Shown: positions 1 through 7,387, counted from the stretch's first letter. The stretch is DNA of 12,899 nt from JBIKIW01 sp044361365 (GCA_044361365.1 JBIKIW010000041.1:1-12899), one strand, 5' to 3'. The notes: generated from the sequence alone by a model not told the origin. Program-made: numbers and translations.

Positions 1-2
1 AG

Positions 3-533
3 CTTGTATTGCACTCCACAGACCTGATGATACGAGGAGCTAAAGGCGAAGATATTACTGAAACCAAAGATTTGTTAAGGCTATTTGAAATGGAACTGAA
101 AACTAAAAAAGGAGAAGATTTGGTGAACAACAAAAATTGGCTTTTAGATGAGCAAAATAAATTGAAGCTGGAGCAGAATTATAAACTTTTGGCAGATAAT
201 GTGGAAGATTTTGTAAAGATTTTAGAAGGGGGTTTTTCTAGTTTGAAGTATTATGATTATAAACTTTCAGAAGGTGATTCTGAAATGAGTGAATGGGTGT
301 TTGACGGTAAAAAAATAGGTAACCCTACAGAAAAATTTCGATTATCGTTAGGAATTGGTTATCATGATTTAAACTGGCGAAGTTATGCAAACATTTATAA
401 AAATAATTCTGCACATGGATTAACCTATACACACGAAAAAACCTACAAATACGGCGAATTTATCAGCGAAGATGACATCAAAGAATTTATCGCTTTCCTC
501 ATCAAAACCTCCAAAGAATTTTTGGACAAATAA
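3..533 (+). CDS. Hypothetical protein, 3' part (5' end outside window)
   Basis: The reading frame is open to the left edge of the window, so this is probably the C-terminal part of a longer gene. The first possible start inside the window is a TTG at 9, with ATG codons further in, and none has a convincing ribosome binding site. The visible ~176 residues are charged and soluble. A helical, Lys/Glu-rich first half is followed by an aromatic segment (GIGYHDLNWRSY, near residues 115-126 from the TTG) and a C-terminal helix ending in EFLDK. There are no membrane segments. I do not recognise the family. The gene converges on lysS, with only 11 nt between the two stop codons and no clear terminator hairpin between them. 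Confidence 0.7.
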   Translation, partial: LVLHSTDLMIRGAKGEDITETKDLLRLFEMELKTKKGEDLVNNKNWLLDEQNKLKLEQNYKLLADNVEDFVKILEGGFSSLKYYDYKLSEGDSEMSEWVFDGKKIGNPTEKFRLSLGIGYHDLNWRSYANIYKNNSAHGLTYTHEKTYKYGEFISEDDIKEFIAFLIKTSKEFLDK

Positions 534-544
534 ACTGCAACCCC

Positions 545-2929
545 CTACCCCATCAACTCAAACCCATCAGTCAAAGTTTCCACCTCCTTTTTGGGTCCAA
601 AAACTAGTACCCCTAGCCACTCGATATCAGCTGCTTTTTGTCTGCCGTGAATACCTTCAAGCTTGTAATCATCAGTTGTTGAAAGCATGTCTCTGGTGAA
701 AGTTGTAACCGTCAAGTCTTCTTTTTCAGCTTTGCGTTTTAGCTCCAAAATATCCATTTTATTATCGGTTTGTTTCAGCATAATGGCGTGTCCAATATTC
801 ATCTGAATTGTTTCGCTTTCTTTGGTGAGTTGCTCTTTGTGAGTGAAAAGCTTTTCCCCTTCCCTAGCTCCAAGTGAAGCTGCCAAGTGACTAGCCGCAT
901 TTAGCTTTTGCCAAAGTGGAAAATCGGATTTGTTGAGCAGTAAAATATGAGCAACTTTAGTTCTTTTTTTGGGTGGTTTACCTTGCTGATTACTTCTAAC
1001 AATTGGAAAGGTAACACATTCTTTGATATGTTTTCCAAGTAAAAACGAAAACAACCTTTCACTACTTCCCCACCCTGCCATTGGTGGTGTTCCGTATTCC
1101 AAAGCTTTTACATAATCACCGTCTAGCACCATCGCTTCTTCATTACCATTGTCGTGAGCTTTTTGCTGCTCTTCAAACCTTCCCATTTGATCGATTGGGT
1201 CGTTTAACTCACTAAAACCTTTACCAAGCTCATTACCACCTGCTACAAGTTGAAATCTTTCAGTCAATTTGGGGTTTGCGGGGTTTCTCTTGGCTAGAGG
1301 CTCTAATTCAACTGGAGGTAAAATCAAAAAGATAGGGTTTGTAACCTTTACTCTGACTTTTTTCCAAATCTTATCCATTACTGTCGCCATCCCTAAGTCC
1401 ACACTTAAATTTTCCACACCTGATAAAGTACCCAACTCAACCAACTCTTCGATAGTTTTGTTTTCTATATCAATTTTACCTTCAGAATAGTACCTAAAAG
1501 CATCGTAATATGGGATTTTTGGCCACCCACTAATCATCTGCCAGTTATTTTTTTTGGCATCTTTTTCACCACACCAATCTCCCCAATTTATTTGATTTCC
1601 ATAATAGTCAGTTTGAATATCAAAACCTAAAATTTCCCGTACTAATCTTTGAAAAACCTTTTTCATAAATTCCATTCCATATTCATAATCTTTATAAGCG
1701 GCATACCACTCAAGTTGAGTATATTCTTGCAAATGCTGAGGACTACTACCTTCATTTCTAAACTGCCTGCCAATTTCAAATATTTTTTCAAAACCACCAG
1801 CAATCATTCTTTTTTGATAAAGTTCAAGCTCCATTCTAAGATAAACTTCTTGATCTAATTCATTGTAAAAAGTTGTAAAAGGTTTAGACTCGGCACCACT
1901 GGGGTTAGTTCGTAAAATTGGGGTTTCTATCTCCAAAAAACCCTCACTTAACATCTCTTCCCTCCAAATCTGCCAAAATTTGGATTTCAATTTAATCATG
2001 TCTCTAACAGAAAGTCCTTTTTCATCCTTGGTATTCATCTTAAAATCTGCTACTCTATCCAAATACCTAGCTTCGACATTGTCATACTCCAGTGTATCTG
2101 GAAGTGGTCTCAAAGCTTTGGTCAAAATTCTAAAGTACTCCACAAATAAACTTGGCTCACCTCGCTGAGAATAGTCCAATTTTCCGTAGGCTTGAATATA
2201 ATCTCCTTCATCTATAAACTCCTTTAAATCAGCAAAAGTAAGACTCTTTTCAGACATACTTGAATGAATTTTACCAAAATCTTCATCACTCACTCCAACC
2301 ACATCTTGCCTAAAAACAAACTGAAAACCTTCTGGATTTTGCTCATCTTCCACAGTTGCAAAAGCAATTTTTCCGCTCGTTCTTTTGGATTTAATTCTAC
2401 CCGCCAAAGTCACTTTTTGGTTTTTTTCAAAGGTAATTTCTAGCTCACCTTCACTATCTTCGTCTTCTTCTGTATATTTTAGATATTGCCTCAAGGAAAT
2501 CATTTTTTGGTCATCATCAAAACTAACCATAGCTGGTAACAAACTCCTAGCCTCGTCCATAATTTCATCTTCATAATCATCTTCAAAATCTTTAGCGTCA
2601 GAATCTGGATCAAGTCCCATTTCACGAACTGTGTGTCTAATCTGCAATTTATCTTCCATTCTCTCTAGCAAAGTTCTGGGGAAAAGTGTTTGTTGTAAAA
2701 AATAATCCAAGTTATATAAGTCTTTTTGACCGTCTTCCCAAAGCTTGGTAAAATCAAATTTATGCACAAAATTAAACCAAAATCTTACAAATCCAAGATC
2801 AAAATCACGATGCGAATATGGGGTAAACGGGTTGTAACTTTTTTCCACTAGTTTGTGCATTTTCTCAATTCTAAGCTCTTTTTGGGTTTCATCGGAAGAG
2901 GAGGAGATTTTGCTGGCAGGAAGTGACAT
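545..2929 (-). CDS. lysS: Class II lysyl-tRNA synthetase with C-terminal DUF2000-like domain
   Basis: Charges tRNA(Lys) with lysine in the cytoplasm. The ATG at 2929 is preferred over an in-frame TTG two codons upstream, giving 794 residues against about 500 for ordinary LysRS. Numbering here is from the TTG, so subtract 2 for the ATG. The OB-fold anticodon-binding domain starts near 173 (VTLAGRIKSKR). Class II motif 1 is near 333 (FLEIETPIL), motif 2 is 386-413 (FRNEG, then HLQEYTQLE), the conserved FSELNDPIDQ is at 574-583, and motif 3 is 612-628 (GTPPMAGWGSSERL, keeping the Arg). Two additions are unusual. About 120 residues, partly very acidic (108-165), lie between the N-terminal helix and the OB fold. 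After motif 3, residues ~658-794 look like a DUF2000 domain (PLWQKLNAASHLA, FTRDML, VLVFGPKKEV), a family I recall as resembling peptidyl-tRNA hydrolase 2 in fold. Motif 2 has HLQEY where HNPEF is usual, and motif 3 has SSERL for GIDRL. The LysRS call is firm; the DUF2000 call is from memory of the family pattern. Confidence 0.95.
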   Translation of the reverse strand: MSLPASKISSSSDETQKELRIEKMHKLVEKSYNPFTPYSHRDFDLGFVRFWFNFVHKFDFTKLWEDGQKDLYNLDYFLQQTLFPRTLLERMEDKLQIRHTVREMGLDPDSDAKDFEDDYEDEIMDEARSLLPAMVSFDDDQKMISLRQYLKYTEEDEDSEGELEITFEKNQKVTLAGRIKSKRTSGKIAFATVEDEQNPEGFQFVFRQDVVGVSDEDFGKIHSSMSEKSLTFADLKEFIDEGDYIQAYGKLDYSQRGEPSLFVEYFRILTKALRPLPDTLEYDNVEARYLDRVADFKMNTKDEKGLSVRDMIKLKSKFWQIWREEMLSEGFLEIETPILRTNPSGAESKPFTTFYNELDQEVYLRMELELYQKRMIAGGFEKIFEIGRQFRNEGSSPQHLQEYTQLEWYAAYKDYEYGMEFMKKVFQRLVREILGFDIQTDYYGNQINWGDWCGEKDAKKNNWQMISGWPKIPYYDAFRYYSEGKIDIENKTIEELVELGTLSGVENLSVDLGMATVMDKIWKKVRVKVTNPIFLILPPVELEPLAKRNPANPKLTERFQLVAGGNELGKGFSELNDPIDQMGRFEEQQKAHDNGNEEAMVLDGDYVKALEYGTPPMAGWGSSERLFSFLLGKHIKECVTFPIVRSNQQGKPPKKRTKVAHILLLNKSDFPLWQKLNAASHLAASLGAREGEKLFTHKEQLTKESETIQMNIGHAIMLKQTDNKMDILELKRKAEKEDLTVTTFTRDMLSTTDDYKLEGIHGRQKAADIEWLGVLVFGPKKEVETLTDGFELMG

Positions 2930-2951
2930 AAACAAAAATAGGTTTTATAAT
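2923..2951 (+). promoter_or_regulatory. Candidate sigma70-type promoter for the methyltransferase-sortase unit
   Basis: GTGACA (2923-2928, five of six matches to TTGACA) and a perfect TATAAT (2946-2951) are separated by the optimal 17 bp. The implied start near 2958 leaves about 50 nt before the ATG at 3008. The -35 box overlaps the lysS start codon and the -10 lies within the lysS leader, so the two divergent promoters are interleaved and could interfere with each other. Confidence 0.6.
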
Positions 2952-2964
2952 ACTACAAAAGCTT

Positions 2965-2993
2965 ATTTAATCGGCGATTTACGCTTCTGTCAA
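2965..2993 (-). promoter_or_regulatory. Candidate sigma70-type promoter for lysS
   Basis: On the minus strand a perfect TTGACA (2988-2993) is followed after 17 bp by TTAAAT (2965-2970, four of six matches to TATAAT). Transcription would start near 2958, giving a leader of about 30 nt before the ATG at 2929. The -10 match is weak, so the call is moderate. Confidence 0.45.
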
Positions 2994-3007
2994 AAAACTC
3001 ATCTTTT

Positions 3008-3754
3008 ATGCTCAACCTTATCTTTTTAGCTCTACTTTTAGCCTTATTAATATTTTTAGCTATTTTTTGGACTTTCCAAATTTCTTACACCATAAGTCAA
3101 GACAAAATTGGATTTTTACCATCACTTTCAGGAAAACTAAACCTCCAACTCTTACGCATTTTTGACCAATATTTACACGACCCCAAAGACTATTCTTTTG
3201 TGGAACTCGGAGCAGGTGTTGCCAATATTGCTGGGTTTATAAACAAAAATTTTGAGTTTAAAGAAGTTATTGCAGTTGAAATCGACCCAATTACAGTTTT
3301 TTTTGGTAAATTGATCAACAATATATCCGGTACAAACGTAGAATTTATTCGGAAAGATATTTTTGCCTACAAAATCCCTCAAAAATCAGTCTTATATTGC
3401 TATCTTAGTACTCATATTATGGAAAAAATGCTTAGACAGGGTAAATTTGACGGGCATTTGGTTGTTAGTACAACTTTTAAATTGAAGAAAACTGAACCGG
3501 TAGAAATAATCGAAATGAACAATTTTTATATGCGAATGTATGTATATGATTTTAGGAAAAAAGAAGACCAAAAACAACTTCAAAAAGAAGTCAAAAATGA
3601 ATCCAGTTTAAATCAAAAAATAAAACCTAAAAATAAGAATTTAAAAGTCTTAAAAACTGAACAAAAAAATAATACTACAAATTCTAAGAAAACTAAAAAA
3701 ACACTAAAAAATAATCCAACCAAAATTAAGTCAAAAATTACAAAAGTAAAGTAG
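3008..3754 (+). CDS. Membrane-anchored class I SAM-dependent methyltransferase, FAM173-like
   Basis: One hydrophobic N-terminal helix (residues 2-24) anchors a Rossmann-fold methyltransferase domain. SAM motif I is VELGAGVANIA (65-75) and the acidic residue binding the ribose is in VEIDP (90-94). Motif IV-like KDIFAYKIP is at 116-124 and the following strand VLYCYLS at 128-134. A single helix, then a compact methyltransferase with a -HIMEKMLRQ- segment (136-144), matches the pattern of the FAM173/ATPSCKMT family of protein-lysine methyltransferases, which act at membranes; the substrate here is unknown. The last ~65 residues are Lys/Asn-rich, of low complexity and probably disordered, and could bind nucleic acid or an acidic surface. 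No clear Shine-Dalgarno precedes the ATG. The sortase-like gene follows after 21 nt, so the two are probably co-transcribed. The methyltransferase fold is firm; the subfamily is an inference. Confidence 0.85.
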   Translation: MLNLIFLALLLALLIFLAIFWTFQISYTISQDKIGFLPSLSGKLNLQLLRIFDQYLHDPKDYSFVELGAGVANIAGFINKNFEFKEVIAVEIDPITVFFGKLINNISGTNVEFIRKDIFAYKIPQKSVLYCYLSTHIMEKMLRQGKFDGHLVVSTTFKLKKTEPVEIIEMNNFYMRMYVYDFRKKEDQKQLQKEVKNESSLNQKIKPKNKNLKVLKTEQKNNTTNSKKTKKTLKNNPTKIKSKITKVK

Positions 3755-3775
3755 CTTTTAAATCGCTGATTCGTT

Positions 3776-4846
3776 ATGATAATAAATGTAAATACCCCAG
3801 CTACTCCAAATTTTCTACCCAAAAAAAAATCTAATAAATGGCTCAGTGTCCGCAATATTTGGCGTTTAAGGTATCGAGCTTATGCACTTGTAGTTGTTTT
3901 GATTTTGGCAGTTTTTTTGCACTCAGGAGATAGAAATATTCCAGACAACATATCTATTGCAGGTATGGGGTATGTCACTAGTGTTGAAAATACTCTTGGT
4001 AATAAAATAGAGAAAAAAAGCGATACTTCAATCTCTGGGAAAGCTATTGAAATTCCTAAAGCTCCTCCTGTAGTTGAAACAATAGTTATTAATGGTGAAA
4101 AAGTTAGCTTTACAGACAAAAATGGCAAAATTGTCACTGAAAAGCTCAAAACTTACTCCGGTTTAAATTTAGGATTTATTTTTAGCCAACCTTTTGTTGA
4201 TTTTGGAACCCCTCTACAAGTCACTCCAGACGACCTCAAAGAATTTGAAAACAGAGTTGCTAGCAAGGAAATTACCGACGACATTCCCAAACCGCTAGAC
4301 GAACTAATCCCGCCAGCCAAAGGGAATACACAATTTCGAAATGTTTTAATTTACGATAAATACAAAATTCGAGCTCCCTTGATTTATACTAGCTTTACTG
4401 ATGTTTTTAACAACAATCCAGATGGTACAATAAACTATTCCAGTCCCAAAGATACAGGTGATGTTAAAAGTGATGTTCAGGTAAAGCTGCAAGCTGGAAT
4501 TGTACACCTAGCATACACTCCCCAACCTGGAGAATTGGGAAATAGCTACATCATTGGTCATAGTAGCAACTACAGCTACATAGAAAGTGATTACAATACA
4601 GTGTTCAAACCAATAGAACAACGAAGCCAGGTCGGTGAAGAATTTGTAATTTACGATCGATACGGGAGGGAGTTAAAATTTAAGGTTTTTGAGGTGGTTA
4701 AAATTGCCGATGATGACGTTGCCAAAGCCTACGAACGATTTCCTGATCGGCGGGTAGTGACACTTCAAACTTCAATTTTAGGAATTCGAAATGGCAGCTG
4801 GGCGGCAACACACCGTTGGTTGACTAGGGGTGATTTGGAGATTTAG
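3776..4846 (+). CDS. Sortase-family protein with Ser in place of the catalytic Cys
   Basis: Sortases are membrane-bound transpeptidases that attach secreted proteins to the cell surface. This 356-residue protein has a basic cytoplasmic N-terminus, one membrane helix (about 34-49), an extracellular linker of ~140 residues (including a FTDKNGKIV strand-like segment near 112-120), and a C-terminal sortase domain from about 185. Sortase hallmarks are YIIGHSSN with the catalytic His at 262, then VVTLQTS (327-333) where the TLxTC motif should end in Cys, and an Arg at 347 (THRW) or 351. The His-Ser and Ser-Arg spacings (71 and 14) match the family, so residue 333 is the true nucleophile position. 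Its codon is TCA, one base from TGA but two from either Cys codon. The protein may be inactive, use serine, or act as a pseudoenzyme. It is probably in an operon with the methyltransferase 21 nt upstream. No LPxTG-type substrate is encoded in the window. Confidence 0.85.
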   Translation: MIINVNTPATPNFLPKKKSNKWLSVRNIWRLRYRAYALVVVLILAVFLHSGDRNIPDNISIAGMGYVTSVENTLGNKIEKKSDTSISGKAIEIPKAPPVVETIVINGEKVSFTDKNGKIVTEKLKTYSGLNLGFIFSQPFVDFGTPLQVTPDDLKEFENRVASKEITDDIPKPLDELIPPAKGNTQFRNVLIYDKYKIRAPLIYTSFTDVFNNNPDGTINYSSPKDTGDVKSDVQVKLQAGIVHLAYTPQPGELGNSYIIGHSSNYSYIESDYNTVFKPIEQRSQVGEEFVIYDRYGRELKFKVFEVVKIADDDVAKAYERFPDRRVVTLQTSILGIRNGSWAATHRWLTRGDLEI

Positions 4847-4966
4847 GCTTTACCCAAGATTATAGAGCTACAGGAAATTAGCTTGTATCAGACACCGGAG
4901 CAATCTACGAGATATTCTGTTTCTAATAAGCCACCCTCAACCCAAACTTCACACACCGAACACAAG

Positions 4967-5437
4967 TTATTCCAAAACTGTAATATTTCCTTTAATTTCA
5001 TAAATACCCTCACCAACTTGAATCTTTTTAATGTCAGTTTCTAATTCCATTTTTTTATTTGGATAACAAGATTTTAGGTTTTTAATTTCTTGATCAGATA
5101 TTTGATTATTTGTAGATATAAAATGTATATCTTTTTCATTGTTATTAGAGTCTTTGTTTTCTATAATGTGTAACATAGTTGTAATCTCATTTTTTGCTTC
5201 AGCGTACCAAATGCTTTTACCAATAGTTGTGAATTTCCAAAACATCTTAGAATTAGTTTGAGTGTTATACATTAGTTTTGGTCCTTCTATATCGTTATAG
5301 AGAGTATAAAACTAATCGCCACATTTAATTTGATTGAAAGGTAAGGAAAACCCAACCCAAAAGGCTGATACAACAAAAGTTAGGAATATAATTACTGTAC
5401 CAACCAAGAACTTTTTTTTGTTATTTATTTTTGACAT
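4967..5437 (-). pseudogene. Small membrane-anchored protein gene interrupted by an in-frame TAG
   Basis: Starting at the ATG at 5437, 41 codons give a basic N-terminus (MSKINNKKK), a membrane helix (about FLVGTVIIFLTFVVSAFWV) and a short tail ending KCGD. A TAG follows at 5312-5314. The same frame then continues without interruption for another 115 codons to the TAA at 4967, including an internal ATG at 5272 that would give a 101-residue soluble remainder. The unbroken frame on both sides of the stop suggests one original gene of 156 residues: a single-pass protein with an extracytoplasmic Lys/Asn-rich domain. It begins 5 nt after the stop of the left DUF2599-like copy, so it was probably co-expressed with it. 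Alternatives are two separate genes, stop-codon readthrough, or a sequence error. I do not recognise the domain. Confidence 0.6.
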
Positions 5438-5442
5438 ATGGT

Positions 5443-6543
5443 TTAATTACATGGGGATAGTGTATTACGGGCAAAACCCCAAAAGCCTTTATCAGGAGTG
5501 GAAGGTTCGAGATTCCAATTCCATTCAGGTTTCCAACCTTTTGCCATATACGCATGACACGCAAATTGATTGTACATAGACCAGTATTGATTGGTGTTCC
5601 ATTGTTTGTTCCACATCCAACTACTAGGGGTTTTATTATACGCTTCGACCCATGCATCCCAAAGTTGTTGATCTGAATTCCAAGCTCCGCACCAAGTTGG
5701 GTTGACACTTGCCGACCAAACACCCTTTCTATTTATCCAGCCAACACTGTAAATGGCATTCTCACAAAAAATTGGATCAGCCACAACCGGAAACACAGCA
5801 CCTTTTAGATCAATGTTTTGTCTGAGAATATTTCCTTTTTCAATAGTGTACCAGGTTTTTAGGTCTTTGCCGTTATTATCTTTTGCCCAAGGTTTGGCGA
5901 TTGTGGTTTTTACACTTCTATTCGATTTGATTTGGTCGATAGTTTTTTGATCTAAGTCTTTGGGAATGTCTTTGATTGAAAAGTCGAGCGGTTTTGGATT
6001 TTTGGTAGTAATTATTGCACCTCCATTTTCAGTTAATTCTAGCTTATCGCCAGTACCAAGCTCCACAGGAAAATCATAAAAACTAGGAGCTGAGCTGTCT
6101 TTTATGTTTATAACTTGTCTTATACCTCCGTCAATTGATTCTACTACTACATCTATTTTAGAGTTTTTACCTGAATAGACTACTTTGTTGTCCACAATGT
6201 CCACTGAGTCTAGCTCATTTTTGTTGGGTATGTTGATTGAAGTTTCTCCTTTATCTGCACTTGAAAGCTTTACTTTTTTGTTCTTTAAATCGAATTTAAC
6301 TTTAAGGTCTTTTTGGTCAGAATTTAGTTCATTTTGGTCATTTTTGTTTCTTTCTAATTTTTGAGATTCGAGCTTTTGTGGATCTTTTTGCTTTAGGTTA
6401 TCCAAGATTTTGGAAGTGTATTTTTGTTATTTCTGGTTGATTTTCAGGTCTTTTGAATCCTGAGCATTGGCTAAGATCGGAGCTGCTAGAACTGATAGAG
6501 TCAAGACTAACACAGAGCGGTTGACTAAGATGGGTTTAAACAC
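5443..6543 (-). pseudogene. Secreted DUF2599-like protein, left copy, interrupted by an in-frame TAA
   Basis: Aligns along its length with the intact copy at 8822-9859. It would start at a GTG (6543, where the intact copy has ATG) with a recognisable signal peptide. Codon 39 is TAA (6427-6429) where the intact copy has TCA (Ser). Downstream the frame stays open for 327 codons. The middle region (residues ~77-153 in full-length numbering) is identical to the intact copy. After that the two diverge: this copy has ~25 extra residues (KPLDFSIKDIPKDLDQ...) before the shared IAKPWAKDNNGKDLKTWY segment, and a Trp-rich C-terminal domain. That domain keeps four cysteines matching the other copy, in FCEN, TWCG, FACH and SPCN. 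Internal starts such as the TTG at 6405 would lack the signal peptide. The copy is probably inactivated, although readthrough or sequence error cannot be excluded. Confidence 0.75.
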
Positions 6544-6609
6544 AATGAGAATAATTTTGTACTAAAAAACAAAACAGTAAACCCAAAAATATTTTGTAAA
6601 GGCTGTCAA
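6086..6609 (-). repeat. Direct repeat, left arm (core 6086-6354 identical to 9402-9670)
   Basis: Aligns without gaps to 9402-9925 at a constant 3316-bp offset. The 269 bp from 6086 to 6354 are identical in both copies. The signal-peptide-coding part carries scattered changes, and the leader has two. Beyond 6086 the copies diverge sharply. Confidence 0.9.
6544..6609 (-). promoter_or_regulatory. Conserved upstream segment of left DUF2599-like gene
   Basis: This 66-bp leader differs at only two positions from the leader of the right copy (9860-9925). Both contain TTGACA at the upstream end (6604-6609 here), but no good TATAAT-like hexamer lies 16-18 bp downstream. It probably carries the promoter or a regulator site duplicated along with the gene; the exact elements cannot be named. 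Confidence 0.4.
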
Positions 6610-6663
6610 GAAAAAGTCAACCCTAACTTCCTACAATTCCTTCTTAGGCTCACAAACAAAGAG

Positions 6664-6695
6664 TAAATCGCTAAGATTGCACTTGTTTTGTTCAC
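6664..6695 (-). pseudogene. Truncated family A hairpin gene (5' fragment)
   Basis: Reading from a GTG at 6695, the first ~10 codons (VNKTSAILAI) match the family A genes starting at 7021 and 8099 (MNKTS-ILAIF), with near-identical DNA. Homology then stops abruptly near 6664 and the frame continues into unrelated sequence. The fragment directly follows a family B stop codon, as a complete family A gene does elsewhere in the array, so it marks a broken end of the repeat unit. Confidence 0.65.
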
Positions 6696-6698
6696 AGA

Positions 6699-6875
6699 CT
6701 ATTGCATCCGAACCAGCCACCACTGACAAAAAGCAATAATACCTCCTACCAAGAAAATTCCAAATCTATAAAAGTTTAATTTATGTTTTTCAGGTACAAA
6801 AAACCGTTCTAACAAAATCAAATAGATTATTATAAATTGAGTATTGTTGTAGATAAAGTTGATAAAAGGAGTCAT
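6699..6875 (-). CDS. Family B two-helix membrane hairpin protein (58 aa)
   Basis: Starts at ATG 6875, which overlaps the TGA of the upstream family A gene as ATGA, implying translational coupling. Two hydrophobic segments (about 5-26 and 38-51) flank a basic loop (FVPEKHKLNFYRF). The C-terminus carries the family B hallmark CQWWL. It is identical to the family B protein at 7780-7953 in 40 of 57 positions. The positive loop suggests a hairpin with both ends outside. The function is unknown; the hydrophobic pattern vaguely recalls half of an EamA/DMT-type transporter unit, which is only a speculation. Confidence 0.7.
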   Translation of the reverse strand: MTPFINFIYNNTQFIIIYLILLERFFVPEKHKLNFYRFGIFLVGGIIAFCQWWLVRMQ

Positions 6876-7021
6876 TGTAAAAAAATTTCTAAGGTAAGTA
6901 TAAATAAATAACCTAAAGAAACAGCGATTTTAAAGTACAAAACTTTATACTTATCTTTAACAAGTTTCTCGCCTATTATTGTAACCAGAAAGATTGCTAA
7001 GATTATACTTGTTTTGTTCAT
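6872..7021 (-). CDS. Family A two-helix membrane hairpin protein (49 aa)
   Basis: Begins MNKTSIILAIFLV and has two hydrophobic segments around a basic loop (GEKLVKDKYKVLYFK). It is identical in 42 of 49 residues to the family A protein at 7950-8099, and like that one its TGA overlaps the ATG of a family B gene (ATGA). The retained frame, stop and overlap in two diverged copies argue that the pair is a real translated unit. No function is recognised. Confidence 0.7.
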   Translation of the reverse strand: MNKTSIILAIFLVTIIGEKLVKDKYKVLYFKIAVSLGYLFILTLEIFLQ

Positions 7022-7039
7022 AAAAAAAACATTTTGTAA

Positions 7040-7207
7040 TCATAAGTTAAAATAGAAAATCAAATAAGACAAGATAAAAATAATCCAAACTATCAAATTA
7101 AATATCCAAATTTTTTGTTTAGTCCTTTTGTAGTTTTTAAAAGAAATTAGAATGCTAAATAAGCCAATTAAAATTGAAAAAAGATAGAGGATTTTGATAA
7201 AATTCAT
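7040..7207 (-). CDS. Family A-like two-helix membrane protein (55 aa)
   Basis: Starts at ATG 7207, only 6 nt after the TAG of the family B gene upstream, and ends 18 nt before the next family A gene. Two strongly hydrophobic segments (about 4-23 and 34-53) surround a basic loop (SFKNYKRTKQKI). Its topology is that of family A, but residue identity is low, so assignment rests on topology and position in the array. Confidence 0.6.
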   Translation of the reverse strand: MNFIKILYLFSILIGLFSILISFKNYKRTKQKIWIFNLIVWIIFILSYLIFYFNL

Positions 7208-7213
7208 ATTTTA

Positions 7214-7384
7214 CTAGATCTGAGCAAGCCACCAATTCAAAGCTCCTAAAATTACAGCAATAATATTTATTACGATTATAAAATACTTTAGCCTATATTT
7301 TTCTGGTATAAAATACGATATAGATGATACAAAGATTAGAACAAAAGGTAAGGTGCTATAAGCGATTTTTAAATTAAAAGGCAT
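7214..7384 (-). CDS. Family B two-helix membrane hairpin protein (56 aa)
   Basis: Begins 3 nt after the stop of the preceding family A gene. Two hydrophobic segments (about 7-26 and 34-50) are separated by FIPEKYRLKYF, matching the FVPEKHKLNYY loop of its paralogues, and it ends NWWLAQI like the others (WWLAQ). It is the most diverged of the three family B proteins, and conservation of the loop and the WWLAQ tail marks the residues likely to matter. Confidence 0.7.
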   Translation of the reverse strand: MPFNLKIAYSTLPFVLIFVSSISYFIPEKYRLKYFIIVINIIAVILGALNWWLAQI

Positions 7385-7387
7385 AAA

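Noticed and set aside
4847..4966. Terminator between the sortase-like gene and the convergent small gene
   Set aside because: No GC-rich stem followed by a T run is visible in either direction.
5753..5950. Plus-strand open frame opposite the left DUF2599-like gene
   Set aside because: It is the antisense of a conserved coding stretch; a similar frame appears opposite the same part of the other copy (9198-9395), as expected for a shadow.
4967..6543. Alternative genetic code with TAG or TAA read as sense
   Set aside because: TAG ends lysS and xer, and TAA ends the sortase-neighbouring genes and the right DUF2599 copy at family-typical C-termini, so both work as stops here.
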